DNA from: Nitrospirillum sp034427435
GTDB lineage: Bacteria > Pseudomonadota > Alphaproteobacteria > Azospirillales > Azospirillaceae
NCBI RefSeq assembly: GCF_034427435.1
Contig: NZ_JAXQNP010000004.1
Coordinates: 682,001 to 746,000 of the forward strand
Direction: 5' to 3'
DNA length: 64,000 bases
In this document: one piece after another, positions 26,014 to 34,629 of the stretch
Layout of the letters: every line of letters starts with the position of its first letter
How positions within the stretch are numbered: the stretch's first letter is position 1
Translations under genes and position numbers: made by a program
Notes under the pieces: model-generated
Databases searched by the model: none
The model's input: the letters and a program-made list of their open reading frames with translations, nothing else
Told to the model about the DNA's origin: nothing

Positions 26014-28209
26014 ATGACGGCACGGGTTACGGCCGGGCATCTTCAGGTGGCGCAGGAACTGTTCGACTTCGTGGAGAACGAGGTCCTGCCCGGCACCGGA
26101 TTGTCGGTGGAAACGTTCTGGCAGGGGGTGGACACCCTGGCGCATGAGCTGACGCCGGTGAATCGCGACCTGCTGGCCAAGCGCGACGCCATCCAGCAGC
26201 AGATCGACGAGTGGCATCGCGGCCAGAAGGGCCGGCCCTTCGACGGTGCGGCCTATCGCGCCTTCCTGTCCGCCATCGGCTACATCCAGCCGGAGGGGCC
26301 GGACTTCAGCGTCAGCACCGCCAACGTGGACGCGGAGATCGCCACCATCGCCGGCCCGCAGCTGGTGGTGCCGGTGATGAACGCGCGCTATGCCCTGAAC
26401 GCCGCCAACGCGCGCTGGGGCAGCCTGTACGATGCGCTCTACGGCACCGACGCCCTGCCCGAGGATGACGGGGCGGAGCGGGGCCGCGGCTACAACCCCA
26501 TCCGCGGCGCCAAGGTCATCGCCTTCGGCCGCACCTTCCTGGACCAGTCCTTCCCCCTGGCCCAGGGCTCCCACCGCGACGCCACCGGCTATGCCATCAT
26601 GGACGGCGCCCTGGCCGTGACGCTGGAGGGCGGCGCCCAGACCGGCCTGGCCGACCCCAGCCGCCTGTCCGGCTGGCAGGGCGACGCCGCCGCCCCCACC
26701 GTCATCCTGCTGTGCCGGCATGGCCTGCATGCCGAAATCCACATCGATGCCGGCCACCGCATCGGGCGCGAGGACAAGGCCCACGTGGCCGACATCGTCC
26801 TTGAGTCCGCCATCACCGCCATCATGGATTGCGAGGATTCGGTGGCGGCGGTGGATGCCGCCGACAAGGTGCTGGCCTACCGCAACTGGCTGGGCCTGAT
26901 GAACGGCACCCTGACCGCCCAGTTCGAGAAGGGCGGCCAGACGGTGGACCGCCACCTGAACCCGGACCGCGTCTACACCGCCCCCGGCGGCCAGACCCTG
27001 ACCCTGCCGGGCCGCAGCCTGATGCTGGTGCGCAACGTCGGCCACCTGATGACCTCGGACGCCGTGCTGCTGGCCGACGGGAGCAACATCCCCGAGGGCA
27101 TCCTGGATGCCGTCCTGACCAGCACCATCGCCCTGCACGACCTGCGGCGCGACGGCGTGGGCGAGACCCCGGCCGTGCGCAACAGCCGCGCCGGCAGCGT
27201 CTATATCGTGAAGCCCAAGATGCACGGGCCCGAGGAGGTGGCGTTCGCCAACCGCCTGTTCGGCGCGGTGGAGCAGATGCTGGGCCTGCCGGCCAACACC
27301 CTGAAGATGGGCATCATGGATGAGGAGCGGCGCACCACCGTCAACCTCAAGGAATGCATCCGCGCCGCCCAGCACCGGGTGGTGTTCATCAACACGGGAT
27401 TCCTGGACCGCACCGGCGACGAGATCCACACCTCGATGGAAGCCGGCCCCATGGTGCGCAAGAACGACATCAAGGGCACCGCCTGGATCAAGGCCTATGA
27501 GGACTGGAACGTCGACACGGGCCTGGCCTGCGGCCTGAAGGGCCGGGCGCAGATCGGCAAGGGCATGTGGGCCATGCCCGACCGGATGGCGGACATGCTG
27601 GCCACCAAGATCGCCCACCCCCAGGCCGGCGCCAACACCGCCTGGGTCCCGTCCCCCACCGCCGCCACGCTGCACGCCCTGCACTACCACACCGTGGACG
27701 TGGCCGCCCGTCAGGCCGTGCTGGCCGGCCACCGCCGCGCCAAGCTGGAGGACATCCTCACGCCCCCACTGGCCCAGGGCACGAACTGGTCGGAGGATGA
27801 GATCCAGCAGGAACTGGACAATAACGCCCAGGGCATCCTGGGCTATGTCGTCCGCTGGGTGGACCAGGGCGTGGGCTGTTCCAAGGTGCCGGACATCAAC
27901 AACATCGGCCTGATGGAAGACCGCGCCACCCTGCGCATCAGCAGCCAGCACATCGCCAACTGGCTGCACCACGGCATCTGCACCAAAGACCAGGTGCGGG
28001 CGACCCTGGAGCGCATGGCCGCCGTGGTCGACCAGCAGAACGCCGGCGACCCCGCCTACACCCCCATGGCCCCCCACTACGCCCAGAGCATCGCCTTCCA
28101 GGCCGCCTGCGACCTGGTGTTCGACGGCGTGCGCCAGCCCAACGGCTACACCGAGCCGGTGCTCCACCGCCGCCGCGCGGAGGCGAAGGCGCGGCAGGCG
28201 GGGGCTTAG
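26014..28209 (+). CDS. glcB: malate synthase G
   Basis: The 731-residue enzyme condenses glyoxylate with acetyl-CoA to malate. E. coli GlcB has 723 residues. Characteristic stretches are GRGYNPIRGAKVIAFGRTFL, CEDSVAAVDAADKVLAYRNW, TLPGRSLMLVRNVGHLMTSD and VDQGVGCSKVPDINNIGLME. The ATG at 26014 follows GGGGAGAGTG; ten earlier in-frame codons are not conserved. It lies 173 bases after the D-lactate dehydrogenase. The pairing suggests that glycolate/glyoxylate is used with lactate, as LldP and FAD enzymes of this type can accept glycolate. No isocitrate lyase is present in the window. Confidence 0.95.
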   Translation: MTARVTAGHLQVAQELFDFVENEVLPGTGLSVETFWQGVDTLAHELTPVNRDLLAKRDAIQQQIDEWHRGQKGRPFDGAAYRAFLSAIGYIQPEGPDFSVSTANVDAEIATIAGPQLVVPVMNARYALNAANARWGSLYDALYGTDALPEDDGAERGRGYNPIRGAKVIAFGRTFLDQSFPLAQGSHRDATGYAIMDGALAVTLEGGAQTGLADPSRLSGWQGDAAAPTVILLCRHGLHAEIHIDAGHRIGREDKAHVADIVLESAITAIMDCEDSVAAVDAADKVLAYRNWLGLMNGTLTAQFEKGGQTVDRHLNPDRVYTAPGGQTLTLPGRSLMLVRNVGHLMTSDAVLLADGSNIPEGILDAVLTSTIALHDLRRDGVGETPAVRNSRAGSVYIVKPKMHGPEEVAFANRLFGAVEQMLGLPANTLKMGIMDEERRTTVNLKECIRAAQHRVVFINTGFLDRTGDEIHTSMEAGPMVRKNDIKGTAWIKAYEDWNVDTGLACGLKGRAQIGKGMWAMPDRMADMLATKIAHPQAGANTAWVPSPTAATLHALHYHTVDVAARQAVLAGHRRAKLEDILTPPLAQGTNWSEDEIQQELDNNAQGILGYVVRWVDQGVGCSKVPDINNIGLMEDRATLRISSQHIANWLHHGICTKDQVRATLERMAAVVDQQNAGDPAYTPMAPHYAQSIAFQAACDLVFDGVRQPNGYTEPVLHRRRAEAKARQAGA

Positions 28210-28243
28210 GGGCTGGGGTTGGATTTGGAGTGAGGTTTGAGAG

Positions 28244-28275
28244 GGGGCGGAGCCGCGAGGTTCCGCCCCTTTTTT
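28244..28275 (+). terminator. rho-independent terminator of glcB
   Basis: GGGGCGGA at 28244-28251 pairs with TCCGCCCC at 28262-28269, followed by TTTTTT at 28270-28275. It marks the left limit of the low-GC module. Confidence 0.85.
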
Positions 28276-28361
28276 GGAGCTGGGGGCCCAGGTTCTTATA
28301 AAATGTTAGCTACACCCATACTTACTAATATCGCCAGGAAAATTAGCAGCCATTTAGAGAT

Positions 28362-31097
28362 TCACGACAATCTACGTGCCCTGTTGTAAAGATTGACGAC
28401 GCTTCGCCGAGCGCCTGAATGCTTAAGTCCAAGACCGCGCCGAAATAGCTCTGGAACCTCGTAAGGTGGCTTTTCCCCAAAAATGATGCCATGGCGAATA
28501 AGTGCAGAGACCTCTTGTGGATTCAGCCCCAGCTGACTGATTACCTCTTCGGTGAGAGGTACAGAGAGTTCATCAGCCTGCAATTTGAACTTAGCAAAAA
28601 CAGGCTTGAGCTCGCCAATCTCTTCTTCTGTCTCGTTAACTTTGGCACTGCTTGTTGAATCGACAGCGGTACGCAGAGAGCGGGGAATCAAAAGGCGGCT
28701 TTTATAAGTTGCAAGTTCTTCAGTGTCGGGTTCGACTTTCGCTGCGTTAGCAAGCAGGCGAACCAAGTCGCGGGGCACTAGCCTCCCACGAAGATCGGAT
28801 AGCACCGCCACGATCCATGTCGCGGTATATGCTTCTCGAGTCCGGCGACCCAGTACATCATCCGGACCGAGCTTGGTTCCCCAAAGCGGCTCAAGCTTAG
28901 TGGCCCGCTCAGCCGAAGACAATATATGGAACTGGTCGGACCATAAGCTGGGGATTGCTCCGGACTGTGCAGCAAGCCATGCTGCAAGCTCAAGCACATC
29001 GTCTTCGGTCCAAGTCAACGCGAACGGCGTATATTCACGGCGAAACTGGTCAAGATTTTGACGCACTGCTGCTTCCACAGTATCGCGCCTAACGAAAATT
29101 AGGAGGCCGATTGGACGGCGCGGCTCGGATCTTAGCTTCTGCGGTAAAGAAATAAGCAGTGCACGCATCGCCAGCTCAACGCCCGGATCACTTACCGCCG
29201 TGTAGAGTTCCTCAAGTCCTTCAAAAATCGCCACAATGGACTTTCCACGCCCTCGGAGTTCCTCAAATAATTCCTCACCCGCCCCTGCTTCACTTTTCTT
29301 GAATCCCAAGCTCCAAGCAATTATATCCAACCAAACTGAAACCCAGGCACTCTCGCCAAGACCTGCAGCAAGTTTTTCTTTGAGGAAGGCCGTCGTGTCG
29401 TAAATATTTAACGGCTCCTGAAAACCCAAGGCACTACCAGCTTCCTGCCGCGCTTCATTTGCTTCGCGTAGAAATGATTCGCTAGATTGGATAGATGCGA
29501 CAATTGGAATAACTTGTGCGGAAATAGCATCGTGCTCACCGATCAAATCGGCGACGACTGCACTCCACTCTTTCTTTGATACAATAAAACGCGCCGCCAG
29601 CGTTTTTCCCGTGCCCTTGGCGCCTTCAGCGATTGCAATTGGCACTTCGGACTTATAGCGGGACGCAAGCGCGCCCAAAGGCTGGGTAACGAGGGGGCGA
29701 GGCACTTTACCCTGGACATTTTCGGCTGCGATCAGTTGGTTTGCAAATGCCCCAAGCGCGTGGCGGCCCTCTCCATTTGGCGGCGTCGAAACCGGCGAAG
29801 GCTTGCCTCGCCCCTCGCGGGACAACTCTGTTGCAAGGAACTTGTCGCTACCATCGGCAAGCGCACGCATGAAGCCACTATTCCGTAACTGATCAATAAA
29901 TTCACGCCAACCGCCAGTTGGCACTTGCATGTCCGGAAGCTCTGGGACATCAACCTGAATGAATGGCTCAATCTCTGGAACGCTCGCGTAAATATCCTCA
30001 CTCGCGCTTATTTCGTCGGATACATCGACTACCAGTGAATTGACGAGCTCCGCAGCCAGTGGCTCCGTGAGTTTTTTGTCCATCCCAGTTTGACGGAAGA
30101 TAAGTGGAACGCGGTTGACCACGAGTAAAGATCGTTGCGGAACCGCCCCTGCACGGCGGAATTCTCGCGCCAAGAATCCGGCAAATCCGGAGGTCGCTCG
30201 AATTGACTGTTCGGATAGGCTGGTAACAATAATTGGCGAAACGTCGGGATCCATAGCGAGGTTCACACCAATTGGCACAAGCCCTGCGCGAACATCCACG
30301 ACAACGCCAGCCGCGCCCAATTGTTCAGCCACGCTTGATAAGAGATCCGCGAGAGCAAACGGACGTTCTGGGGTCGATAGATGCTCAGGACGGACTGAGG
30401 AACTAGCGAGCTCGGAAATATCGCGCCTTAAAGGCAGTACAAATATGTTGCCAGGCACATGATGATCACGCAGACGTTCAGCAACAAAACGTATAGTTGC
30501 CGGTGCACCATCTGCATCTTCAGCATGCGCCAAAGTAATTAGATCTTCGAGTGAGATTTTCGGCCTTCCGGCAAACGCCTCAAAGAGGTAGCTGATCCCA
30601 GGTGCCTCGAGATCAGCGTCAACGAGCAAGATCGGCCGCTTCACAGTTTCTGCCCAGTGAAGCGCAAACGCGACTGCAGTAGTCGTTCTTCCGGTTCCCC
30701 CTTTAACGCTTAAGGCGGCTACGATGGGAATACCACGTTTGCTTCGCCGGGGTGGCGGTTGCCGAAAATCAATGACACCATCGACGATGCCGAACGGTTG
30801 GCGAACACCATGAGGGGGGTGACCAACTTCTACCTCGACGGGGAGGACAGCGCTAGCCATCCCGCCCTCAAGTTCTATTCTCAGCGGGTCCCGCTTCACA
30901 CGCGAGGGGAAGAGATGCTCGAGCGCTTTGGCAATATCACCAGGCTCAGGCGCGGAATCAGCTTCGAGCAGCAGTCCAAACCAGCCTACACGCGCGGCGG
31001 TTACCACTGGAGGAAACGGCGAACCGCCCGGCACAATTGCAGCCAGCCGCCGCGCAACGTCCAGCCAAGTTAATGGCGACTGATTGGGGATGCTCAT
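28362..31097 (-). CDS. dual P-loop NTPase with KGGTGR deviant Walker A
   Basis: The 911-residue protein has an N-terminal segment of about 115 residues without clear homology. A ParA/MinD-like SIMIBI NTPase follows: deviant Walker A VKGGTGRTTT at 131-140, LLVDADLEAPGIS at 157-169, and a Walker-B-like VVVDVRAG at 266-272. A second NTPase domain has a classical P-loop EGAKGTGKT at 491-499 and the Walker-B-like IVAIFEGLEELY in the middle of the protein. A long helical C-terminal region ends at 911. No signal or membrane segment is seen. It overlaps the upstream HEPN-like gene by 4 bases (ATGA). G+C is clearly below the flanking genes. The KGGVGR-type variant is known in poorly characterised ATPases; the whole architecture is unfamiliar to me. 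A defence or signalling function is inference. Confidence 0.75.
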   Translation of the reverse strand: MSIPNQSPLTWLDVARRLAAIVPGGSPFPPVVTAARVGWFGLLLEADSAPEPGDIAKALEHLFPSRVKRDPLRIELEGGMASAVLPVEVEVGHPPHGVRQPFGIVDGVIDFRQPPPRRSKRGIPIVAALSVKGGTGRTTTAVAFALHWAETVKRPILLVDADLEAPGISYLFEAFAGRPKISLEDLITLAHAEDADGAPATIRFVAERLRDHHVPGNIFVLPLRRDISELASSSVRPEHLSTPERPFALADLLSSVAEQLGAAGVVVDVRAGLVPIGVNLAMDPDVSPIIVTSLSEQSIRATSGFAGFLAREFRRAGAVPQRSLLVVNRVPLIFRQTGMDKKLTEPLAAELVNSLVVDVSDEISASEDIYASVPEIEPFIQVDVPELPDMQVPTGGWREFIDQLRNSGFMRALADGSDKFLATELSREGRGKPSPVSTPPNGEGRHALGAFANQLIAAENVQGKVPRPLVTQPLGALASRYKSEVPIAIAEGAKGTGKTLAARFIVSKKEWSAVVADLIGEHDAISAQVIPIVASIQSSESFLREANEARQEAGSALGFQEPLNIYDTTAFLKEKLAAGLGESAWVSVWLDIIAWSLGFKKSEAGAGEELFEELRGRGKSIVAIFEGLEELYTAVSDPGVELAMRALLISLPQKLRSEPRRPIGLLIFVRRDTVEAAVRQNLDQFRREYTPFALTWTEDDVLELAAWLAAQSGAIPSLWSDQFHILSSAERATKLEPLWGTKLGPDDVLGRRTREAYTATWIVAVLSDLRGRLVPRDLVRLLANAAKVEPDTEELATYKSRLLIPRSLRTAVDSTSSAKVNETEEEIGELKPVFAKFKLQADELSVPLTEEVISQLGLNPQEVSALIRHGIIFGEKPPYEVPELFRRGLGLKHSGARRSVVNLYNRARRLS

Positions 31098-31510
31098 CGA
31101 TTGTTCCTACACCATTCAACGATGGATGTTAGCCACTCGCACACTGCGTTGGTATCATGGATTTTCTCGCCATAGCGCCATGCCTCGTGCAAGATCGTTA
31201 CGTCACCCGATGAACCCGTACGACTAACCGTGATAAGAGGGTGGGGTTTAATGGTCATACGCGAAATGTTGAGAGCATGTATTAAACTACGAAGATCATG
31301 CCCATAGCTGCGCGCAGACTTTGCACCACCGCGAACTTCGCTGGTATTTTTTAAATTATTTTGCAGCATATACGCTGCCTTGAGGCCACATTCCGCAGCA
31401 TAAAAAAGCAGCAACGCCGCAGACTCGATATCGTATGGCCGTGCGCGTTCGGCGGATGCAAAAAGCTGATCAGAGCGGCGACGCAGCGTCAGGGCAGGCG
31501 GGTTGATCAA
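31094..31510 (-). CDS. small HEPN-like protein, partner of the dual NTPase
   Basis: The 138-residue, mainly helical protein has an N-terminal helix pair typical of HEPN domains (RRSDQLFASAERA, then ALLLFYAAECGLKAAYML). A conserved-looking RSYGHDLRSL (R67 to H71) follows. The spacing R-x3-H is shorter than the classical R-x4-6-H ribonuclease motif, so catalytic activity is doubtful from sequence alone. It is the first gene of a two-gene minus-strand operon: its stop codon overlaps the NTPase start. HEPN proteins are common toxins or sensors in conflict systems, often paired with NTPases or nucleotidyltransferases. The start Met at 31510 lacks a strong Shine-Dalgarno. Confidence 0.6.
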   Translation of the reverse strand: MINPPALTLRRRSDQLFASAERARPYDIESAALLLFYAAECGLKAAYMLQNNLKNTSEVRGGAKSARSYGHDLRSLIHALNISRMTIKPHPLITVSRTGSSGDVTILHEAWRYGEKIHDTNAVCEWLTSIVEWCRNNR

Positions 31511-31799
31511 GTTAGCACCAGAACAATTTTCACCTGTAATTTGATCATTGAAAGAAGGTTGTCAAGCTCAGCGGGCACGTAGTCGACGCTATCCACTTTA
31601 GGCACCTGCGCAGACTTTTACATCTACTCAGATACCACAGGACGGCATTTAGTGTCTGAAAATTAAGTAATTTTCTCTCGCCATGCGAGCCTTAGAACTA
31701 GGCCGCCCCCCCCAACCTTGTCCCCCAGACAATCCCGCCCTTGCCCCAGCCGTCTGGCGCTCGTATCGAACCAGGAGCCCCTGTCCACGGAGAGCCCCC
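31511..31799. other. intergenic region at the right edge of the low-GC module
   Basis: Nearly 290 bases of mostly low G+C precede the GNAT gene. They should carry the promoter for the HEPN-NTPase operon on the minus strand. I found no clear -35/-10 pair, tRNA, integrase remnant or direct repeat. G+C returns to genome level near 31690. Confidence 0.4.
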
Positions 31800-32438
31800 A
31801 TGGCCGAGATCGACACCCGCCCCATGACCGTCAGCCCCGTCACCCTGATGGGGGCCGTGGTGCGGTTGGAGCCGTTGAGCCAGGATCATCTGCCGGGGCT
31901 GATCGCGGTGGGGTTGGACCCGGTGCTGTGGCGCTGGGTGCCGACGCAGGTGACGACGCCCGATGAAATGCGGGCCTATGTCCACACGGCGCTGGAGGAG
32001 CGGGACCGGCATGTCAGCCTGCCCTTCGCCATCGTGCACCGGGCCAGCGGCCAGGTCATCGGCAGCACGCGCTATGGCAACATCGACCGCGCCAACCGGC
32101 GGGTGGAGATCGGGTGGACCTGGGTGGCGCGGTCGCACCAGCGCACCGGCGCCAACACCGATGCCAAGCGCCTGCTGCTGACCCACGCCTTTGAGGTGCT
32201 GGGCGTCCACCGGGTGGAGTTGAAAACCGACGCGCTGAACCAGCAGTCCCGCGCCGCCATCGCCCGCATCGGCGCCACGCAGGAAGGCATCTTCCGGTCC
32301 CACGTCGTGGTGCCGGCCCGCGTGGGGCCGGAGGGTGAGGCCCTGCCCGCCCGCCTGCGCGACAGCGTCTATTTCTCCATCATCGCGGCCGAGTGGCCGG
32401 CGGTGAAGGACCGGCTGGCGCGGCTGGCCCAGCCCTGA
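31800..32438 (+). CDS. GNAT-family N-acetyltransferase (RimJ/RimL-like)
   Basis: The 212-residue protein has the Acetyltransf_3 layout: a VVRLEPLSQDHLPGL start, VIGSTRYGNIDRANRRVEIGWTW around the central strands, and an acetyl-CoA-binding segment with ANTDAKRLLLTHAFEVLGVHRVELKTDALNQ (the DALNxxS element is typical). The substrate is unknown; small amines or protein N-termini are both possible. The ATG at 31800 follows GGAGAG. Its stop codon lies inside the first unit of a 15-bp tandem repeat. Confidence 0.85.
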   Translation: MAEIDTRPMTVSPVTLMGAVVRLEPLSQDHLPGLIAVGLDPVLWRWVPTQVTTPDEMRAYVHTALEERDRHVSLPFAIVHRASGQVIGSTRYGNIDRANRRVEIGWTWVARSHQRTGANTDAKRLLLTHAFEVLGVHRVELKTDALNQQSRAAIARIGATQEGIFRSHVVVPARVGPEGEALPARLRDSVYFSIIAAEWPAVKDRLARLAQP

Positions 32439-32524
32439 GCCTTCCCAACCTGAGCCTTCCCAGCCCGAGCCCTCCCAACCTTAGCCCTCCCAACCTGGGA
32501 CTTCCCCACCCTGGGCGTCCTCAA
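32434..32524 (+). repeat. six degenerate 15-bp tandem repeats
   Basis: The unit CCTGAGCCTTCCCAA begins at 32434, with variants at 32449, 32464, 32479, 32494 and 32509 (the last 16 bases). The first unit includes the GNAT stop codon. The repeats decay to the right. They are not a CRISPR because there are no spacers. Confidence 0.85.
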
Positions 32525-33174
32525 CCTTGCTTGGCCCTGACCGGCCCTGGCCAGTCCCATCGGGGCCAACACCGCCGCGCGCCCTTGCCAGGGAAGCCGG
32601 TCGGGACACCGCGCGCCATCGCACCCGTCGCAATAGTCGGGCGCCGCCTGTACGCGGCCTGTATGACTCGCGACCGTCCATGACAGCGGGCGCGATAAAG
32701 AAATGCATGGGAAATATTTAGCGGTCTTGCGCGTATTAAACGAGATGCGAATACCGCATTTCCCTTCCCTACGCGAGTATACCGTTAACCAATGATGAAC
32801 CGCGTGAATTAATGGTGCGGATGGCCTTTTCCAGCCAAGACAACGGCCCGGCGCCTGACCAGTACCAAGCGCCGGAAACAGCCGCCGGCCAGGGACTTAG
32901 CGGGCCGGGCCCTGAAATTATTCATGCGCGCGGCCGTGAGATTGTGTTAAATTCTGATGCTGTCGCCGAAACTTTTTCATATTTCGGCGCGCCATACTCT
33001 TAAAGTAAATAATCCACGGTCTTGGCAGACGGATAATGACAGGGTAAGCGAACCCGGTAACAGCGACGCAGCGTGACGTACCCCTACCCCACTGGCCCTT
33101 AGCCCATTGGTTTATCCCCGCTGGCCCACCAGCAGCTCCTGGCGCCACCGGTGCCGCGGAACGACGACCCGACG
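32525..33174. other. long intergenic region upstream of the histidine kinase
   Basis: About 650 bases contain no gene I can support. Bases 32690-33040 have lower G+C than the genome, with short AT-rich stretches that could hold the promoter of the two-component genes. A 63-codon frame at 32812-33003 has no Shine-Dalgarno and no recognisable sequence. Confidence 0.4.
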
Positions 33175-34629
33175 ATGACCGATCTGCTCTCGCTCATTCT
33201 CATCCTGACCATCCTGAACGGGGTCGCCTCGGCCCTGATCTGGACCGCCTATCGCCATCTGGCGGGGGTGCGCACCATCGCGTTCAGCTTCATGATGGGC
33301 GGGTGCGCGGCCGTGCTGGGGCTGTTCTATCGTCCGGGGCCGGGTTTCCTGGCCGGCATGACCGGCTATGTGCCCAACACGCTGGTGTTCGGGTCGCTGG
33401 GCCTGTGCCTGAACGGCGTCATGATTTTCCTGGGGGAACGGCCGCGCAAATGGCTGCTGGGGTTCTGCGTCGGCTTCCCCCTGCTGTACTGGCCGCTGTC
33501 CTTGTACCTGTGGCCGGACTCGGGCGCCCCCCGGTCCGCCATCAACGCCTTCACCACCCTGATCGCCTTCACCTCGGTGATGCCGGCGCTGTGGCGCGCG
33601 CGGGGGGATTGCGCCTGGCTGCGCTGGACCTTGCTGCCCGTGCTGGTCCTGCATGTGGTGATCCAGGGCGGCTGGTCCCTCCACCGCCTGGACCAGTGGC
33701 TGTCGGGCACCGCCGACCCCACCATGTTCTATCCCTGGACCGTGGTGGAAACGGCCGTGGCCCATCACCTGTGGTTCGTCTGCTTCCTGATCATGCTGGG
33801 GGCGCGGCTGCAGAGCAACGTGACCCAGCGCAACCAGGAACTGGCGCACGAGGTCGACACCCGCCGCCATCTGGAGCAGCAGCTGGCGGCGACGCTGGCG
33901 GCGGAACGCCAGATCCATGCCGAGCACCGGCAGTTGCTGGACGTGGTGGTGCACGAGATCCGCACCCCCCTGGCCGGCATCGACCGCGCGGCGGAGATGC
34001 TGCAGGTGCTGCCCGGCAGCGTGCCGGAACCGGCGCGCCGGCGCCTGGGCGCCATCCGCGACGGCGTGCACCGCGTGACCGGCCTGGTGGAACGCATCAT
34101 GGCCAGCGAGCGCGAGGGCCACATGGCGGCCCAGCCGCAGCCCATCGAGTGGATGCACAGCGTGCAGACCGTGATCCAGGGCCTGAGCCACCTGAACGCC
34201 GGGCGGGTGACGGTGGTTCCGCCGGCCAGCCCCATCCTGTTCATGGCCGATCCGGGCATGCTGATCGCCGTGCTGCGCAACCTGATCGAAAACGCCCTGA
34301 AGTATTCACCGGAGGGCGCGCCCGTGACGGTGGAGGCGGGGGAGGACACGGCCAACGTGGTCATCCGCGTCACCGACCGGGGCATCGGCATCCCGGAAAT
34401 GGAGCGCCAGTCCATCGGGCGCCGTTTCTACCGGGCGTCCAACGCCAACAACCACCCCGGCAATGGCCTGGGCCTGTTCATCGTCCGCCGCTTCCTGACG
34501 GAGATGGGCGGAACGCTGAGCCACACCGGCGGCCCCAACGGCGTCGGCACCGTGGCGACGGTCGTGCTGCCCCTGCGGCCGGCCCAATGGGAAGACCCGG
34601 ATTACGGGCGGGAGAAGCATCATGCATAG
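33175..34629 (+). CDS. membrane sensor histidine kinase
   Basis: The protein has 484 residues from the ATG at 33175; a GTG at 33151 would add eight. The first 210 residues hold about six or seven membrane helices with short loops, suggesting a membrane- or small-ligand-sensing input without a periplasmic domain. The dimerisation domain has VVVHEIRTPLAG with phospho-acceptor H260. The ATPase domain shows the N box LRNLIENALKYS, G1 TDRGIGIPE and G2 NGLGLFIVRR. It overlaps its response-regulator gene by 8 bases. The stimulus is unknown. Confidence 0.9.
   Translation: MTDLLSLILILTILNGVASALIWTAYRHLAGVRTIAFSFMMGGCAAVLGLFYRPGPGFLAGMTGYVPNTLVFGSLGLCLNGVMIFLGERPRKWLLGFCVGFPLLYWPLSLYLWPDSGAPRSAINAFTTLIAFTSVMPALWRARGDCAWLRWTLLPVLVLHVVIQGGWSLHRLDQWLSGTADPTMFYPWTVVETAVAHHLWFVCFLIMLGARLQSNVTQRNQELAHEVDTRRHLEQQLAATLAAERQIHAEHRQLLDVVVHEIRTPLAGIDRAAEMLQVLPGSVPEPARRRLGAIRDGVHRVTGLVERIMASEREGHMAAQPQPIEWMHSVQTVIQGLSHLNAGRVTVVPPASPILFMADPGMLIAVLRNLIENALKYSPEGAPVTVEAGEDTANVVIRVTDRGIGIPEMERQSIGRRFYRASNANNHPGNGLGLFIVRRFLTEMGGTLSHTGGPNGVGTVATVVLPLRPAQWEDPDYGREKHHA

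Noticed and set aside
28276..31799. An integrated element with attachment sites around the low-GC module
   Set aside because: I could find no integrase, tRNA end or flanking direct repeat. Only composition supports transfer.
32434..32524. A possible CRISPR array
   Set aside because: The 15-bp units are directly adjacent with no spacers, and no cas genes are in view.
32812..33003. A 63-codon frame before the histidine kinase
   Set aside because: It has no Shine-Dalgarno, no recognisable sequence and no codon signature distinct from chance. The possibility is noted in the intergenic entry.
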